Notes: generated from the sequence alone by a model not told the origin. 64,000 nt of DNA from Dulcicalothrix desertica PCC 7102 (GCF_003991905.1 NZ_RSCL01000019.1:102755-166754); one strand, 5' to 3'. Positions 26,728-36,132 are shown, numbered from the stretch's first letter. Translations and numbers: made by a program.

Positions 26728-29700
26728 ATGTTCGCAGATTTTTTTATTAAGCGACCCGTTTTTGCAATCGTCTGCTCCTTGATAGTTTTAGTGTCAGGAC
26801 TAATTAGCATACCAACGTTACCTATAGAGCAGTATCCAGACATTAGCCCAGTTCAAATTAGCGTCACTGCTAACTATGTTGGCGCCAGTGCCCAAATTGT
26901 CGAGGAAACCGTAACATCGGTTTTAGAGCGACAAATAAATGGGGTCGAAGGTATGAGATACATGAGTTCGACCAGTAGCAATGATGGTACTAGTACAATT
27001 ACGGTTACTTTTGAGCAGGGTTATGATATTAATGTTGCAGCTTCTGATGTACAGAATCGTGTTTTGTTGGCACAACCTAAACTGCCAGAAGTGGTACAAC
27101 AAACAGGAGTTGCGGTAACAAAACAATCAAGCGGAATTGTTTTAGCGATGGCGTTATACAGTTCTGACGACCGCTACGATGATACTTTTATTAGTAACTA
27201 TACTGATTTATATGTGTTAGACTCTCTTAGACGTATAAATGGTGTAGGGAATGTTCTATCCTTTGGAGAACGTCGTTATGCTATGCGAATTTGGCTTGAC
27301 CCAAATCGTCTTGCTAGTCGTAATTTAACGGCTCAAGATGTAGTGAATGCGCTGAATCAACAAAACTTACAATTAGGCATTGGTGCAATTGGACAACCAC
27401 CCGCTCCCGAAGGGCAAAAGTTTCAAATCGATTTGCAAGCTGTTGGAAGATTACGAGAACCCGAGGAATTCGAGAATATTATTCTCAAAGCTGGAAATGA
27501 TGGAACGCTTATTAAACTTAAAGATGTAGGGCGCGCAGAACTAGGTGCAGAAAATTACAGTACATTTGCTCGGTATGATGGTCACATCTCTGTAGGCTAT
27601 CAAATTATTCAAATTCCTGGTAGTAACGCTTTGGAAATAGCAAAAGCGGTCAAGGCAGAAATGGTAAGGCTAGCAAAGAATTTTCCCCCAGGATTAACAT
27701 ATGAAATCCCTTATGATTCTTCGCTATTTGTTGAAGCATCTTTCTGGGAAGTTGTCAAAACGTTAATTGAGTCTATTGTACTAGTTGTGGGAATCATTTT
27801 CCTTTTCTTACAAGATTGGCGCACTACTATTGTTCCTGCAATTGTAATTCCGGTTTCGTTAATTGGTACTTTTGCATTTGTCAAAGTATTTGATTTTTCG
27901 CTTAATAGCTTGACTTTATTTGGTTTAACCTTGGCAACTGGGATGGTTGTCGATGATGCCATTATTATTGTTGAAGACGTAGTTCGTTTGCTTGAGGAAA
28001 AAAATATCACTCCACGTCAAGCGGCTTCTGAAGCAATGCACGAACTGTTTGGAGCAGTGATTGCAACCTCACTAGTTCTCATGGCTGTTTTTGTTCCAGT
28101 TGCTTTCTTTCCAGGAACAACAGGACAACTATATAAGCAATTTGCGCTAACAATTGCATTTTCAACCACAATTTCCACATTTAACGCTATTACATTTACT
28201 CCTGCGGTATCCGCAATGTTACTACGTCGGGGACAACAACCGCGCGGTTTGCTTGGCTGGTTTTTTGCAAGGGTAAATGACCTTTTAGACTGGATGCGCC
28301 GAGGCTATCAAAGCATTCTCGGCGCCGTTACCCGCTTTAAAATAGTTGTGTTACTGTTATTTACTGTGTCGTTGGTATTAACCGGCTGGTTGTATATGCG
28401 TGTTCCTCAAGCATTTTTACCAGAGGAAGACCAAGGCTATTTTGTAAACTTGATTCAAGGACCTGATGGCGTTTCGTTAGACTACACTCGCTCGGTCGTG
28501 ATGAAAGCCGAAAAGGAATTGCTCAATGTTCCTGAAATTGAGGGGGTGTTTGCAATGGGTGGCGTTAGTTTTAGCGGGAACACTCCTAATCGTGGGTTAA
28601 TTATGACTCCTCTCAAATCTTGGTCAGAGCGAAAAAAACCTGAGCAATCTGTATCAGCAATTCTCAACCGGGTACGGGCGCCGTTAATGGGAATTCCTGA
28701 AGCACCTGTTCTAGCCGTCAACCCTCCAACTATTCAGAGTCTCGGCAGTGTAGGTGGCTTTGTGTTTCAATTACAAGACCGAGGAGATCAAAGCAATCGA
28801 GATATTAATGCATTAGATAAAGCCAAAAACGAGCTAATTAGCCGCGCGAATCAAACCCCTGGATTACAAGGAGTCTTTAGTACCTATACTGCCAACGCAC
28901 CCCAGTTAATGGTTGAAGTACAGAGAAGTAAAGCAGAAGCTCTACAGATTCCAATTGATGAAATTTTCAACACCCTACAAACGTTCATTGGTTCGCGCTA
29001 CGTAAATGACTTCAACGAATTTGGGCGTACTTATCGTGTTTACGTTCAAGCTGACTCACAATTTCGCTCGAATCCAGAAGATGTTGGTCGTTTGTATGTG
29101 CGCTCAAGACAAGGAAACATGATACCCCTCAGCAACGTTGTAACGATAAAATCAACAACTGGGGCACAAACAATTAACCACTACAACCTTTATCGCTCGA
29201 TTGAAATTAACGGAGCAGCAGCTCCTGGTTTTAGTTCTGGGCAAGCAATACAGAAAATGGAAAAATTAGCGGCTGAGGTTTTACCCGCGAATTTTGGTTT
29301 TGAATGGTCGGGTATCTCCTTGGAAGAAGTGGAGTCTGGTGGTATTGCTCCAATTATTTTTGGCTTAGGAGTATTTTTTGTTTTCCTGGTGTTAGCAGCG
29401 CAATATAATAATTTTGTCGATCCTTTAATCATTATGCTCGCGGTTCCCTTAGCAGTCTTGGGAGCTTTGTCTGCTCAATCTCTACGAGGTTTGTACAATG
29501 ATGTTTACTGCCAAGTTGGCTTGGTCATGCTAATCGGGTTAGCTAGCAAGAATTCGATTTTGATTGTAGAATTTGCCAACCAGCTACGAGAACAGGGACT
29601 TTCAATTACGGCAGCAGTGGTACAATCTGCACAAGCACGATTACGCCCTATTCTCATGACAACAGTTTCAACCTTAATCGGTAGCTATCCACTGCTTATT

Positions 29701-29880
29701 GCAACAGGAGCGGGATCTGCTAGCCGACTGTCATTAGGTACAGCAGTTTTCGGTGGAATGTTTGTTTCTACATTCTTGAGCTTGTTTGTTGTGCCAGTAC
29801 TTTATATCATTATTATTCAGATTCGCCAACAGTATGGGTTGTCGAAAAAAGTCTATCCGCCAAAAGTGGATGCTCACTAG
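26728..29880 (+). CDS. AcrB/HAE1-type RND multidrug efflux pump
   Basis: 1050-residue inner-membrane RND transporter of the hydrophobe-amphiphile class. Starts MFADFFIKRPVFAIVCSLIV, typical of AcrB homologs. TM4 has GMVVDDAIIIVEDVVRL with the essential Asp pair. C-terminal half has SKNSILIVEFANQLREQG and LSLGTAVFGGMFVSTFLSLF. A TTG at 26713 is in frame; ATG 26728 fits homologs. Organic substrates such as drugs or detergents are the usual cargo, in contrast to the metal RND pumps earlier in the window. Operon with the adaptor; OMF missing locally. Confidence 0.95.
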   Translation: MFADFFIKRPVFAIVCSLIVLVSGLISIPTLPIEQYPDISPVQISVTANYVGASAQIVEETVTSVLERQINGVEGMRYMSSTSSNDGTSTITVTFEQGYDINVAASDVQNRVLLAQPKLPEVVQQTGVAVTKQSSGIVLAMALYSSDDRYDDTFISNYTDLYVLDSLRRINGVGNVLSFGERRYAMRIWLDPNRLASRNLTAQDVVNALNQQNLQLGIGAIGQPPAPEGQKFQIDLQAVGRLREPEEFENIILKAGNDGTLIKLKDVGRAELGAENYSTFARYDGHISVGYQIIQIPGSNALEIAKAVKAEMVRLAKNFPPGLTYEIPYDSSLFVEASFWEVVKTLIESIVLVVGIIFLFLQDWRTTIVPAIVIPVSLIGTFAFVKVFDFSLNSLTLFGLTLATGMVVDDAIIIVEDVVRLLEEKNITPRQAASEAMHELFGAVIATSLVLMAVFVPVAFFPGTTGQLYKQFALTIAFSTTISTFNAITFTPAVSAMLLRRGQQPRGLLGWFFARVNDLLDWMRRGYQSILGAVTRFKIVVLLLFTVSLVLTGWLYMRVPQAFLPEEDQGYFVNLIQGPDGVSLDYTRSVVMKAEKELLNVPEIEGVFAMGGVSFSGNTPNRGLIMTPLKSWSERKKPEQSVSAILNRVRAPLMGIPEAPVLAVNPPTIQSLGSVGGFVFQLQDRGDQSNRDINALDKAKNELISRANQTPGLQGVFSTYTANAPQLMVEVQRSKAEALQIPIDEIFNTLQTFIGSRYVNDFNEFGRTYRVYVQADSQFRSNPEDVGRLYVRSRQGNMIPLSNVVTIKSTTGAQTINHYNLYRSIEINGAAAPGFSSGQAIQKMEKLAAEVLPANFGFEWSGISLEEVESGGIAPIIFGLGVFFVFLVLAAQYNNFVDPLIIMLAVPLAVLGALSAQSLRGLYNDVYCQVGLVMLIGLASKNSILIVEFANQLREQGLSITAAVVQSAQARLRPILMTTVSTLIGSYPLLIATGAGSASRLSLGTAVFGGMFVSTFLSLFVVPVLYIIIIQIRQQYGLSKKVYPPKVDAH

Positions 29881-29969
29881 TGGGATATGCAGCACCCTAA
29901 GATATGAGGGAGTATTAACTTAACTCTATTAAAACCCAAAAAACCTAGAAAAAATCTTATCGCTCTGAC

Positions 29970-30000
29970 TTGACTCTCCAGTAGGGGGAATGTTTTACAT
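29970..30000 (+). promoter_or_regulatory. MerR-type promoter of the heme-oxygenase-like gene
   Basis: TTGACT (29970), TTACAT (29995), 19-bp spacer CTCCAGTAGGGGGAATGTT. The right half of the dyad is weakened compared with the other sites. Confidence 0.65.
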
Positions 30001-30054
30001 TTAATTTGGATTTTAAATTGCTGTGAAAGTCACAGACACATGGAGGATACATTG

Positions 30055-30912
30055 ATGGAAATGAATAATCCACGTCAAAAAGCTAGATTGGCGATGAAAG
30101 ATTCAGTACCTACTTCTTTGTGGTCGGATAATGAGAGCTTTATTACTAACTTACGCTCTAGTTTGAAGTATCATCCAGTTGCAACTCATCCAATCATTGC
30201 GACCCTAAATCAGGGAGCCTTTGATCGGGAACAGATGAAACGCATTCACCTTGAGTACCGTCATGCAATTGTGCAGATATTTACAGATGCCCTTCTGATA
30301 GCACAATATCAAACCCATAAGTTGGAACAGCAACTTAAACCTGGTAGCAAAATGTATGCCCGATTCCTTCTCACCCTAAATAATCTGGACGAGTTTGGCT
30401 TTCAGCCTGGTTTCGATCAGTATGGCTACTACCAAGGCAATCCCCATAAAGCCCATTATCCTCTGTTTGAGCGTGTACTTGATGAACTAGGAATTAGTCT
30501 TGAGGAACGACAGAGGTATATTCCTAGCAAAATTGCCAGTCAGGTGCGAAAGTGTCTTGAGGATTCCTACCATGATTTAAGCTCAATCACCAGTTTGCTT
30601 GCAGTTGCAGAACAGGAAGTAGTTCTGTTTAGTGCGCCTCTGCGTGAAAACATCAAAGCGATAGGAATAAATGTTACTACAGGGTATTATGTCTGTCATG
30701 GCACTAGTGATGATATGCAGGCTGAAGCCAACGACGACACCCATGAAGATGACCTTTGGTACGTCCTTATGCAGGCGATCTCTCCCGCGCAATACGATGA
30801 CATTACTAAATTATGTCAGAAATACTGTGACTTGTGGGTCGAATTTTGGGATGCTCAAATGAATCTTTTGATTGGATCTTCCAGTAGGCATAAAACAACA
30901 ATGCTAGCATGA
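30055..30912 (+). CDS. Heme-oxygenase-fold iron-containing redox enzyme family
   Basis: 285-residue all-helical protein of the heme oxygenase-like/TenA/PqqC superfamily (annotated elsewhere as iron-containing redox enzyme). Candidate metal ligands: Glu and His in HLEYRHAIVQIF, Glu in NLDEFGF, Glu/His in CLEDSYHDL, Glu in VAEQEVVLF, and Asp/His/Glu in NDDTHEDDLWYVL. These fit diiron-oxidase-type members, but the set is not proven. GGAGG at 30042 favours ATG 30055 over 30040. MerR promoter upstream means it likely responds to the same metal as the copper genes. Downstream methyltransferase may be co-transcribed. Confidence 0.75.
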   Translation: MEMNNPRQKARLAMKDSVPTSLWSDNESFITNLRSSLKYHPVATHPIIATLNQGAFDREQMKRIHLEYRHAIVQIFTDALLIAQYQTHKLEQQLKPGSKMYARFLLTLNNLDEFGFQPGFDQYGYYQGNPHKAHYPLFERVLDELGISLEERQRYIPSKIASQVRKCLEDSYHDLSSITSLLAVAEQEVVLFSAPLRENIKAIGINVTTGYYVCHGTSDDMQAEANDDTHEDDLWYVLMQAISPAQYDDITKLCQKYCDLWVEFWDAQMNLLIGSSSRHKTTMLA

Positions 30913-30968
30913 TAGTGATACTGATTAAAATTGCCAAGAGATTTGGTAATACGAAAATTAAGCAATTC

Positions 30969-31000
30969 ATCCCACCCTTCCCTTCTTCAAAGGGCGGGAT
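30969..31000 (+). terminator. Hairpin between two genes
   Basis: ATCCCACCCTT pairs with AAGGGCGGGAT (one mismatch). GC-rich, no T run; may be a weak terminator or mRNA stabiliser. Confidence 0.35.
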
Positions 31001-31049
31001 TATAAGCAAAAAGACTTCTTCTAGATTACGTAAAATTTAGGTGTACCTC

Positions 31050-31832
31050 ATGATTGAAATCAAGGAAATAAACCAGCGTGTACGTGATGTTTGGAATGCA
31101 AATGCAGAATGGTGGGACAATCAAGTTGGTGATATAGACATCGCCCATCAATACGTCGTTAACCCTGCAATGGAAACACTTCTTGCAATTAAACCTGGTG
31201 AGCGGGTGCTTGAAATTGCTTGTGGCAACGGTACCTTCGCACGCAGTCTGGCTCAGTTAGGAGCATCGGTTCTAGCTTGCGACTTTTCAGAGGAACTTTT
31301 GAAACGTGCCAAAGCTCGGACTATAGATACACACGGTAGCATTGAGTATAGACTCCTAGATGCGACTGTTCCAGATCAACTCGCTTCTTTGGGAGAACAC
31401 TCATTTAATGCTGCAGTAGTGTCAATGGCACTTATGGATATGGCAAACATTGAGCCTCTCATACGAGCTTTTAGTCGCCTGCTTGTTACCGAGGGACGGT
31501 TTGTATTCTCAGTTACTCATCCGTGCTTTAACTCGCTAGGAACCCAAACTCAATGGCTTGGTACGGAAGGTGTTCTAGTAAAAGATTACATAGAACCAGC
31601 AATAGGGGATGAAAACGCCAAGCCAGGTCAACCTATACGTCATCCCTTCTTTCATCGACCATTGTGGCACTTGTTTGGGACTTGCTTTCACGCAGGTTTT
31701 ATTCTTGATGGTCTCCTAGAGCCAGTTCCCCCAGAGTGGTTGCAAAATGACCAACCAGACAAATGGAAGCGCTATTCTCGAATTCCACATGTTATGGTAA
31801 CTCGGTGGCGTTTGCTCAAGCAAGAGCAATAA
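31050..31832 (+). CDS. Class I SAM-dependent methyltransferase
   Basis: 260 residues. SAM-binding motif I VLEIACGNGTFARSL, motif II-like VLACDFSEELLKRA, motif III region FNAAVVSMALMDM, and FVFSVTHPCFNSLG afterwards, as in Methyltransf_25/11 enzymes that act on small molecules. AGGTG is spaced for ATG 31050 rather than GTG 31041. Substrate unknown. Confidence 0.88.
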   Translation: MIEIKEINQRVRDVWNANAEWWDNQVGDIDIAHQYVVNPAMETLLAIKPGERVLEIACGNGTFARSLAQLGASVLACDFSEELLKRAKARTIDTHGSIEYRLLDATVPDQLASLGEHSFNAAVVSMALMDMANIEPLIRAFSRLLVTEGRFVFSVTHPCFNSLGTQTQWLGTEGVLVKDYIEPAIGDENAKPGQPIRHPFFHRPLWHLFGTCFHAGFILDGLLEPVPPEWLQNDQPDKWKRYSRIPHVMVTRWRLLKQEQ

Positions 31833-31902
31833 GAGATGAAAAGTGCGTACCACTGAATTAGTAATTTCTCAGCCAAAACAGTAACTAGGTTTCAACTCTT
31901 CT

Positions 31903-31932
31903 AGCCCCTTAAATACCTAAATTTAGGGGGCT
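31903..31932. repeat. Hairpin in spacer before DUF924
   Basis: AGCCCCTTAAATA pairs with TTTAGGGGGCT. The 306-base spacer 31833-32138 otherwise holds a C-rich run (CCCCCAACCCCCC near 32005) and one GGCGCC, and no gene. Confidence 0.45.
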
Positions 31933-32138
31933 TGAAACTCCACTTCTCCCATAAATTAAGAGCTAATACCGATTTAATATGAAGCTGCAACAAATCAAAT
32001 CCCCCAACCCCCCTTAATAAGCTACGGTGTACACACCAGTCTTAAAAAGCCCGCCTCGTATAGTTTAAGTCTTATTAGGTAAGCATTTCGCGGCGCCGGA
32101 TTTGATATTACCTTACACTAAATGTACAGGAGGAATTA

Positions 32139-32720
32139 ATGTCACAAGTTGATAATATTTTGGACTTTTGGTTTGGAAAAAAAGATGAAGAGGATTACGA
32201 AAAAGGTCGCGCGATTTGGTTCACTAAATATCCAGATATAAATTTTGATCGGGAGATTCAAGTCCGCTTTATGGAAGACTATAATAAGGCAGCGGCGGGT
32301 AAACTTGACCAATGGAAAGAAACTCCTCATGGCTGTCTGGCGTTGATTCTCCTACTCGATCAGTTTCCACGGAATATGTTTCGCGGTAATCCCCAAGCTT
32401 TTGCAACAGATCCACAAGCGCTTTTTTTGGCTCAGTATGCGATCTCCAAAGGCTTTGATCGTGAGCTACTAAAAATTCAGCGCTGGTTTATCTATTTACC
32501 TTTTGAACACAGCGAGAATCTCGAACATCAGCGACAGGCGGTTGAACTGTTCCGTCAACTTGGTAACGATCCAGACAGCGTATATATGACCTCATCCGCT
32601 GTCCAACACTTAGAGGTAATTGAATGCTTTGGACGTTTTCCTCATCGCAACGCTATTTTTTGTCGAGCCACAACCCCAGAAGAGGCAAAATTTTTGGAGG
32701 GGCCAAATTCATCGTTTTAA
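32139..32720 (+). CDS. DUF924 family protein
   Basis: 193-residue DUF924 protein of TPR-like helical fold, function unknown. Family signatures: ILDFWFGKKDEED at the start, LALILLLDQFPRNMFRGNPQ, FATDPQALFLAQYAI, and FYLPFEHSE-type sequence (WFIYLPFEHSENLEHQRQAV), then FGRFPHRNAI. Full family length. GGAGG is correctly placed before the ATG. Confidence 0.92.
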   Translation: MSQVDNILDFWFGKKDEEDYEKGRAIWFTKYPDINFDREIQVRFMEDYNKAAAGKLDQWKETPHGCLALILLLDQFPRNMFRGNPQAFATDPQALFLAQYAISKGFDRELLKIQRWFIYLPFEHSENLEHQRQAVELFRQLGNDPDSVYMTSSAVQHLEVIECFGRFPHRNAIFCRATTPEEAKFLEGPNSSF

Positions 32721-32964
32721 TGCTCGCCAAATTATCTATTCAGTGGAAGGATAATTTCTCTTTAAATCACAACCTATCTATAAGCTAAGTAGGTACGCCA
32801 AATTATTTATATTTCTTTTTGCTGTTTACTTTACTGAATAAATAATTCAGAATTCAGGAATATATAATTAATTTTTCACAACCCCTTAACTGGATAAAAG
32901 TTGGGAGTAAATATTCTTCAAATGCAAGTTGTAATATCCATATTTGATAAAAACGGAGGAATGA

Positions 32965-33603
32965 ATGATCAAACTATTCGATTATGAGTTATCGGGGAAT
33001 TGCTATAAGGTACGGCTTATGTTGTCACTGCTTGGGCTAGAGCATGAGATTGTACCTGTCAATTTCATTGAAGGTGAGCATAAGTCTCCACTTTTTTTAA
33101 AACTAAACCCGCTTGGTCAAGTACCAGTTCTAATTGATGATGATTTAGTCATTCATGATTCCCAGGCAATTCTGGTATATCTCGCACGACGCTATGGTTG
33201 TGAAAACTGGCTACCGATAAAGCCTGAGTCTATGGGTAAAGTTATGCAGTGGTTATCTATCACTGCTAACGAGATCCAACATGGTCTTGCTACAGCTAGA
33301 CTACACTTCGTTTTTAACCTGAAGATAGACCTAGAGTTGGCGCAACAAAGAGCAGATATGATACTCAAAGTTTTGGACGAACATTTGCAAGAGCGGAACT
33401 GGCTTGAACTTGATCGCCCAACAATTGCAGATGTTGCTTGTTACCCATACGTTAAGCTAGCACCGGAGGGAGGTATCTCTTTGGAAGCTTATCCAAATGT
33501 AGTTGCTTGGATTGACAGAATAAAGAAGCTTAAAGGTTACGTTGGCATACCAGTGTCGGTGGTGACAATACCTTCGCCAAAATCAAGAGGTGCTAATTTA
33601 TGA
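32965..33603 (+). CDS. Glutathione S-transferase
   Basis: 212 residues. N-terminal thioredoxin-like domain: IKLFDYELSGNCYKVRLMLS with Ser/Cys in the active-site region, cis-proline in GQVPVLIDDDLVIHDSQAIL. C-terminal helical domain from about 90 with PTIADVACYPYVKLAPEGG. Cytoplasmic glutathione conjugation or dehalogenation-type chemistry; exact substrate unknown. GGAGG-AATG start. Confidence 0.92.
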   Translation: MIKLFDYELSGNCYKVRLMLSLLGLEHEIVPVNFIEGEHKSPLFLKLNPLGQVPVLIDDDLVIHDSQAILVYLARRYGCENWLPIKPESMGKVMQWLSITANEIQHGLATARLHFVFNLKIDLELAQQRADMILKVLDEHLQERNWLELDRPTIADVACYPYVKLAPEGGISLEAYPNVVAWIDRIKKLKGYVGIPVSVVTIPSPKSRGANL

Positions 33604-34004
33604 GGAGGGCTTTCTGTAGTAAAGTTGCTTTATCATAACAATAACTTAAGTATTATAGAAAGCCCATGCCAGACATATAGGGCTACTATTTAATCTTTGT
33701 TGGCGTAGCCTGCGCTTTACATTTACAAAATTAGGTATGTAGGGTAGAATGGCACTTACGAAGAGCGTTCCAGACAGGGTGAATGTATTGGTTTATTAGC
33801 TTATAGCGAGCGGTGCGGCGATTTGGACTGTCGGATAAGCAATTATTGTTGGTACATATCAGCTTAATCAAAAAGTGGTAAACCATAATTTTTGACAAAT
33901 TAAATCTTACCACTAATTAGCAAAATAAATACATCTATACTATTAGTTTTGTAACTATACCCTGAAAACTTTTGGGTATAGTTACATCACTTTGTGCCAT
34001 AGCA
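33604..34004. other. 401-base spacer with one strong hairpin
   Basis: GTAACTATACCC (33951-33962) pairs perfectly with GGGTATAGTTAC (33974-33985), likely separating the converging transcripts. A short reverse ORF (33731-33913) has no recognisable domain and is not called. Nothing else is visible. Confidence 0.5.
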
Positions 34005-34418
34005 TTAATCTTTTTGAATAATCGGGCAAATTATTGTTTCTGTATTTTTAGTTACCGCTTCCCATCCTGAAAGAAGACCTTGTAACTCCTGCTTCAAAAT
34101 CAGGAGTTCTTGAATTCGCTTATCAATTACTACTAGTTGATATTGCAGTTTTTCTTTTATATGGTCGCAAGGTAAATTACCTTGATCGTGAACTTCCAAA
34201 AAATATTTAATTTCTAATAAACTTAACCCAAGACTTTGAGCGCGTTTAATAAAATGTAGGCGAGATAAAACATCAGAGTCAAATAATCTAAATCCACCTT
34301 CAGTTCTCCCTGATGCTTTTAGCAAGCCTACTTCCTCGTAATAACGGATAGTTTTGATTGGAACGCCACTTTCTTTGGCAACGGTGCCTATTTGTTTTGT
34401 TTTTTCTTGAAGTAACAT
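34005..34418 (-). CDS. MerR-family heavy-metal regulator (duplicate)
   Basis: 137-residue paralog of the regulator at 20148 with the same architecture: VPIKTIRYYEEVGLLKASGR, TEGGFRLFDSDVLSRLHFI, metal-ligand candidates Cys in GNLPCDHIKEKL and TIICPIIQ. Start at 34418 by comparison with the paralog and GAGG upstream. Shares its C-terminal ligands and recognition helix, so both proteins probably read the same operators. Confidence 0.92.
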   Translation of the reverse strand: MLLQEKTKQIGTVAKESGVPIKTIRYYEEVGLLKASGRTEGGFRLFDSDVLSRLHFIKRAQSLGLSLLEIKYFLEVHDQGNLPCDHIKEKLQYQLVVIDKRIQELLILKQELQGLLSGWEAVTKNTETIICPIIQKD

Positions 34419-34436
34419 AACGCACACCTCTACAAT

Positions 34437-34467
34437 ATTTTAAACCGTCTAGTTAACTGATGGTCAA
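34437..34467 (-). promoter_or_regulatory. MerR-type promoter of merR (34 kb), degenerate dyad
   Basis: Minus strand TTGACC (34467-34462), TAAAAT (34442-34437), 19-bp spacer ATCAGTTAACTAGACGGTT. Spacing kept, dyad arms drifted compared with the 20-kb copy. Confidence 0.6.
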
Positions 34468-34578
34468 TAAAAGAGCCAATTATTTGCTTTTTATGTTATT
34501 CATTTTTCGCCTGGTTTTATTCCTCCGGGGTTAAGCAGTGGAGGAATAAATTAATTAGCAAGACAGAAAAATCCAATC

Positions 34579-34773
34579 TCACGCAACCGAATAACCAGCA
34601 GTTGTAATTGCTTGTTTAATTGCAACTTTGGATGCTTGGGTTTCAACGTTAACTAACTTTTTTTTCGGGTCAGTTTGAACCGCAGCAGTTGGGTCAATAG
34701 CTTTTATTGCCTCTGTAATAGTGGCACCGCAAGCAGAACAAGCCATGTTTGGAACTTTGAGTTGAAGTGTCAT
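34579..34773 (-). CDS. Copper chaperone, HMA domain (duplicate)
   Basis: 64 residues, 60 identical to the chaperone at 23526, with VPNMACSACGATITEAI. Start at 34773 by homology; the longer open frame to 34833 would run through the MerR promoter. No copA follows in this copy of the cassette, so it may serve the distant ATPase or act as a copper buffer. Confidence 0.93.
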   Translation of the reverse strand: MTLQLKVPNMACSACGATITEAIKAIDPTAAVQTDPKKKLVNVETQASKVAIKQAITTAGYSVA

Positions 34774-34802
34774 GTTAATCACACGAGTTAGAACTAATCC
34801 TA

Positions 34803-34833
34803 TTTTGAATTCTCCAGTGGACAGGAGAGTCAA
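34803..34833 (-). promoter_or_regulatory. MerR-type promoter of duplicate chaperone
   Basis: Minus strand TTGACT (34833-34828), TCAAAA (34808-34803), 19-bp spacer CTCCTGTCCACTGGAGAAT. Confidence 0.78.
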
Positions 34834-34966
34834 GGGGTTTGGGAAATTATTTTTGACTTTATAATCCGAATAATCCAGAAATTACGTGGACTTGAAGCCA
34901 GTTAATCATTTCAGGCTTTACAGCAGATTGCAATTATTAGTGCAAAGAGTTAAAGCAAAGCAGAAA

Positions 34967-35008
34967 TTTCATCCTGATTTCATTTTTGGATGAGAAACTG
35001 AGTATAGG
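34967..35008 (+). promoter_or_regulatory. TTTCAT-box promoter of lipoprotein at 35193
   Basis: TTTCAT at 34967 and 34978, TATAGG at 35003. Confidence 0.62.
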
Positions 35009-35060
35009 CTTCCCTATTGGAGACTCAGAGTTCAATTCACTTTAGCTATGATGGTTTACC

Positions 35061-35102
35061 AGTACGTAAGCACTGTTGATAATTGTCTACTGCTTACGTA
35101 CT
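35061..35102 (+). repeat. Perfect 12-bp hairpin in the lipoprotein leader
   Basis: AGTACGTAAGCA (35061-35072) and TGCTTACGTACT (35091-35102). No T run; a leader structure or end of a small RNA from the TTTCAT promoter. Confidence 0.6.
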
Positions 35103-35192
35103 AGTTGGCTGTCATGAAGGGCGCCTTTGTTACTTCTGGAATATGCTTGTTATTGTACGTTTTTTAAATTAAATTTGTTAATTGGAGAAAAA

Positions 35193-36113
35193 ATGAAGCG
35201 TATTCTGACTGCACTTGCCATCACCTCTACTCTCGTTATTACTGCTGGTTGTGCAAGCGAAGTAAACAGTAGCCAGACACCAAATAGCAGTGCAACTGCT
35301 GTCGCGGATGCGAATCCTCACGAAGGTCATAACATGGGTGATTCCAAAACTTCTGGGACAGAGGAAAATTCTCACTCTGGTCATGGGGGTCATTCTGGTA
35401 ACTCTAAATTGGCGCCTGCAAATGCAATCGCTAAACTGACTGTTCCAACAAAAATAACTGAATTGGCGCCTGTAAATTTGGCGATTGATATAAAGGACAA
35501 AGAAGGAAAGCCAATTGCCAACTTCGATAAATTCCAAGAAAAATTAATGCATTTAATTGTTGTCAGTGACGACCTTCAGTCTTTTAATCACATTCATCCT
35601 ACATATAAAGGAAACGGACGCTTTGAAGTTCAAGCCAATTTTCCACAACCAGGTGGTTATACACTGTTTAGCGATTACAAAGTAGCTGGGAAAGCCGAAC
35701 AAGTTTCAACGTTACAAGTTAAAGTTCCCGGTACAAACCCAAATCCGCCAAAAATTGATTTAGCTACTACTAAAACTTTCGGTAATACTAAAGCCAACCT
35801 AAAACTGTCTCAACCAAGTATCAAAGCTGGACAAGAAGTACACTTAATTTTTAACTTATTAGATGCTGCAAGCAACCAACCACCTAAAGATTTACAAAAT
35901 TACTTAGGTGAAAAAGGACATTTAGTCATCCTCAAACAATCATCCCCGCTAACCGAAGCAGACTATATCCACGCTCATGCGATGAAAGATACTCCTCCAG
36001 GTGAAATTCATTTTATCACTAGCTTTCCTCAACCAGGTAAATACAAGATGTGGGGACAGTTCAATCGCAACGGCAAAATTATTACTGCAGATTTCTGGGT
36101 TGATGTCCAATAG
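35193..36113 (+). CDS. His/Met-rich lipoprotein with two FixH-like domains (paralog)
   Basis: 306 residues, paralog of the lipoprotein at 24373. Lipobox ITAGC; His-rich stretch NPHEGHNMGDSKTSG and SHSGHGGHSGNSK; domain 1 with EKLMHLIVVSDDLQSFNHIH; domain 2 with GEKGHLVILKQS and EADYIHAHAMKD; ending WGQFNRNGKIITADFWVDV. GGAG precedes ATG 35193. The in-frame start at 35127 would add a Cys-rich stretch without an RBS. Likely extracytoplasmic metal binding, induced by the two-component system. Confidence 0.86.
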   Translation: MKRILTALAITSTLVITAGCASEVNSSQTPNSSATAVADANPHEGHNMGDSKTSGTEENSHSGHGGHSGNSKLAPANAIAKLTVPTKITELAPVNLAIDIKDKEGKPIANFDKFQEKLMHLIVVSDDLQSFNHIHPTYKGNGRFEVQANFPQPGGYTLFSDYKVAGKAEQVSTLQVKVPGTNPNPPKIDLATTKTFGNTKANLKLSQPSIKAGQEVHLIFNLLDAASNQPPKDLQNYLGEKGHLVILKQSSPLTEADYIHAHAMKDTPPGEIHFITSFPQPGKYKMWGQFNRNGKIITADFWVDVQ

Positions 36114-36132
36114 TTCTACTATTTATGCTGTA

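Noticed and set aside
33731..33913. Reverse ORF as a transposase fragment
   Set aside because: No DDE or HUH motif and no terminal repeats could be found.
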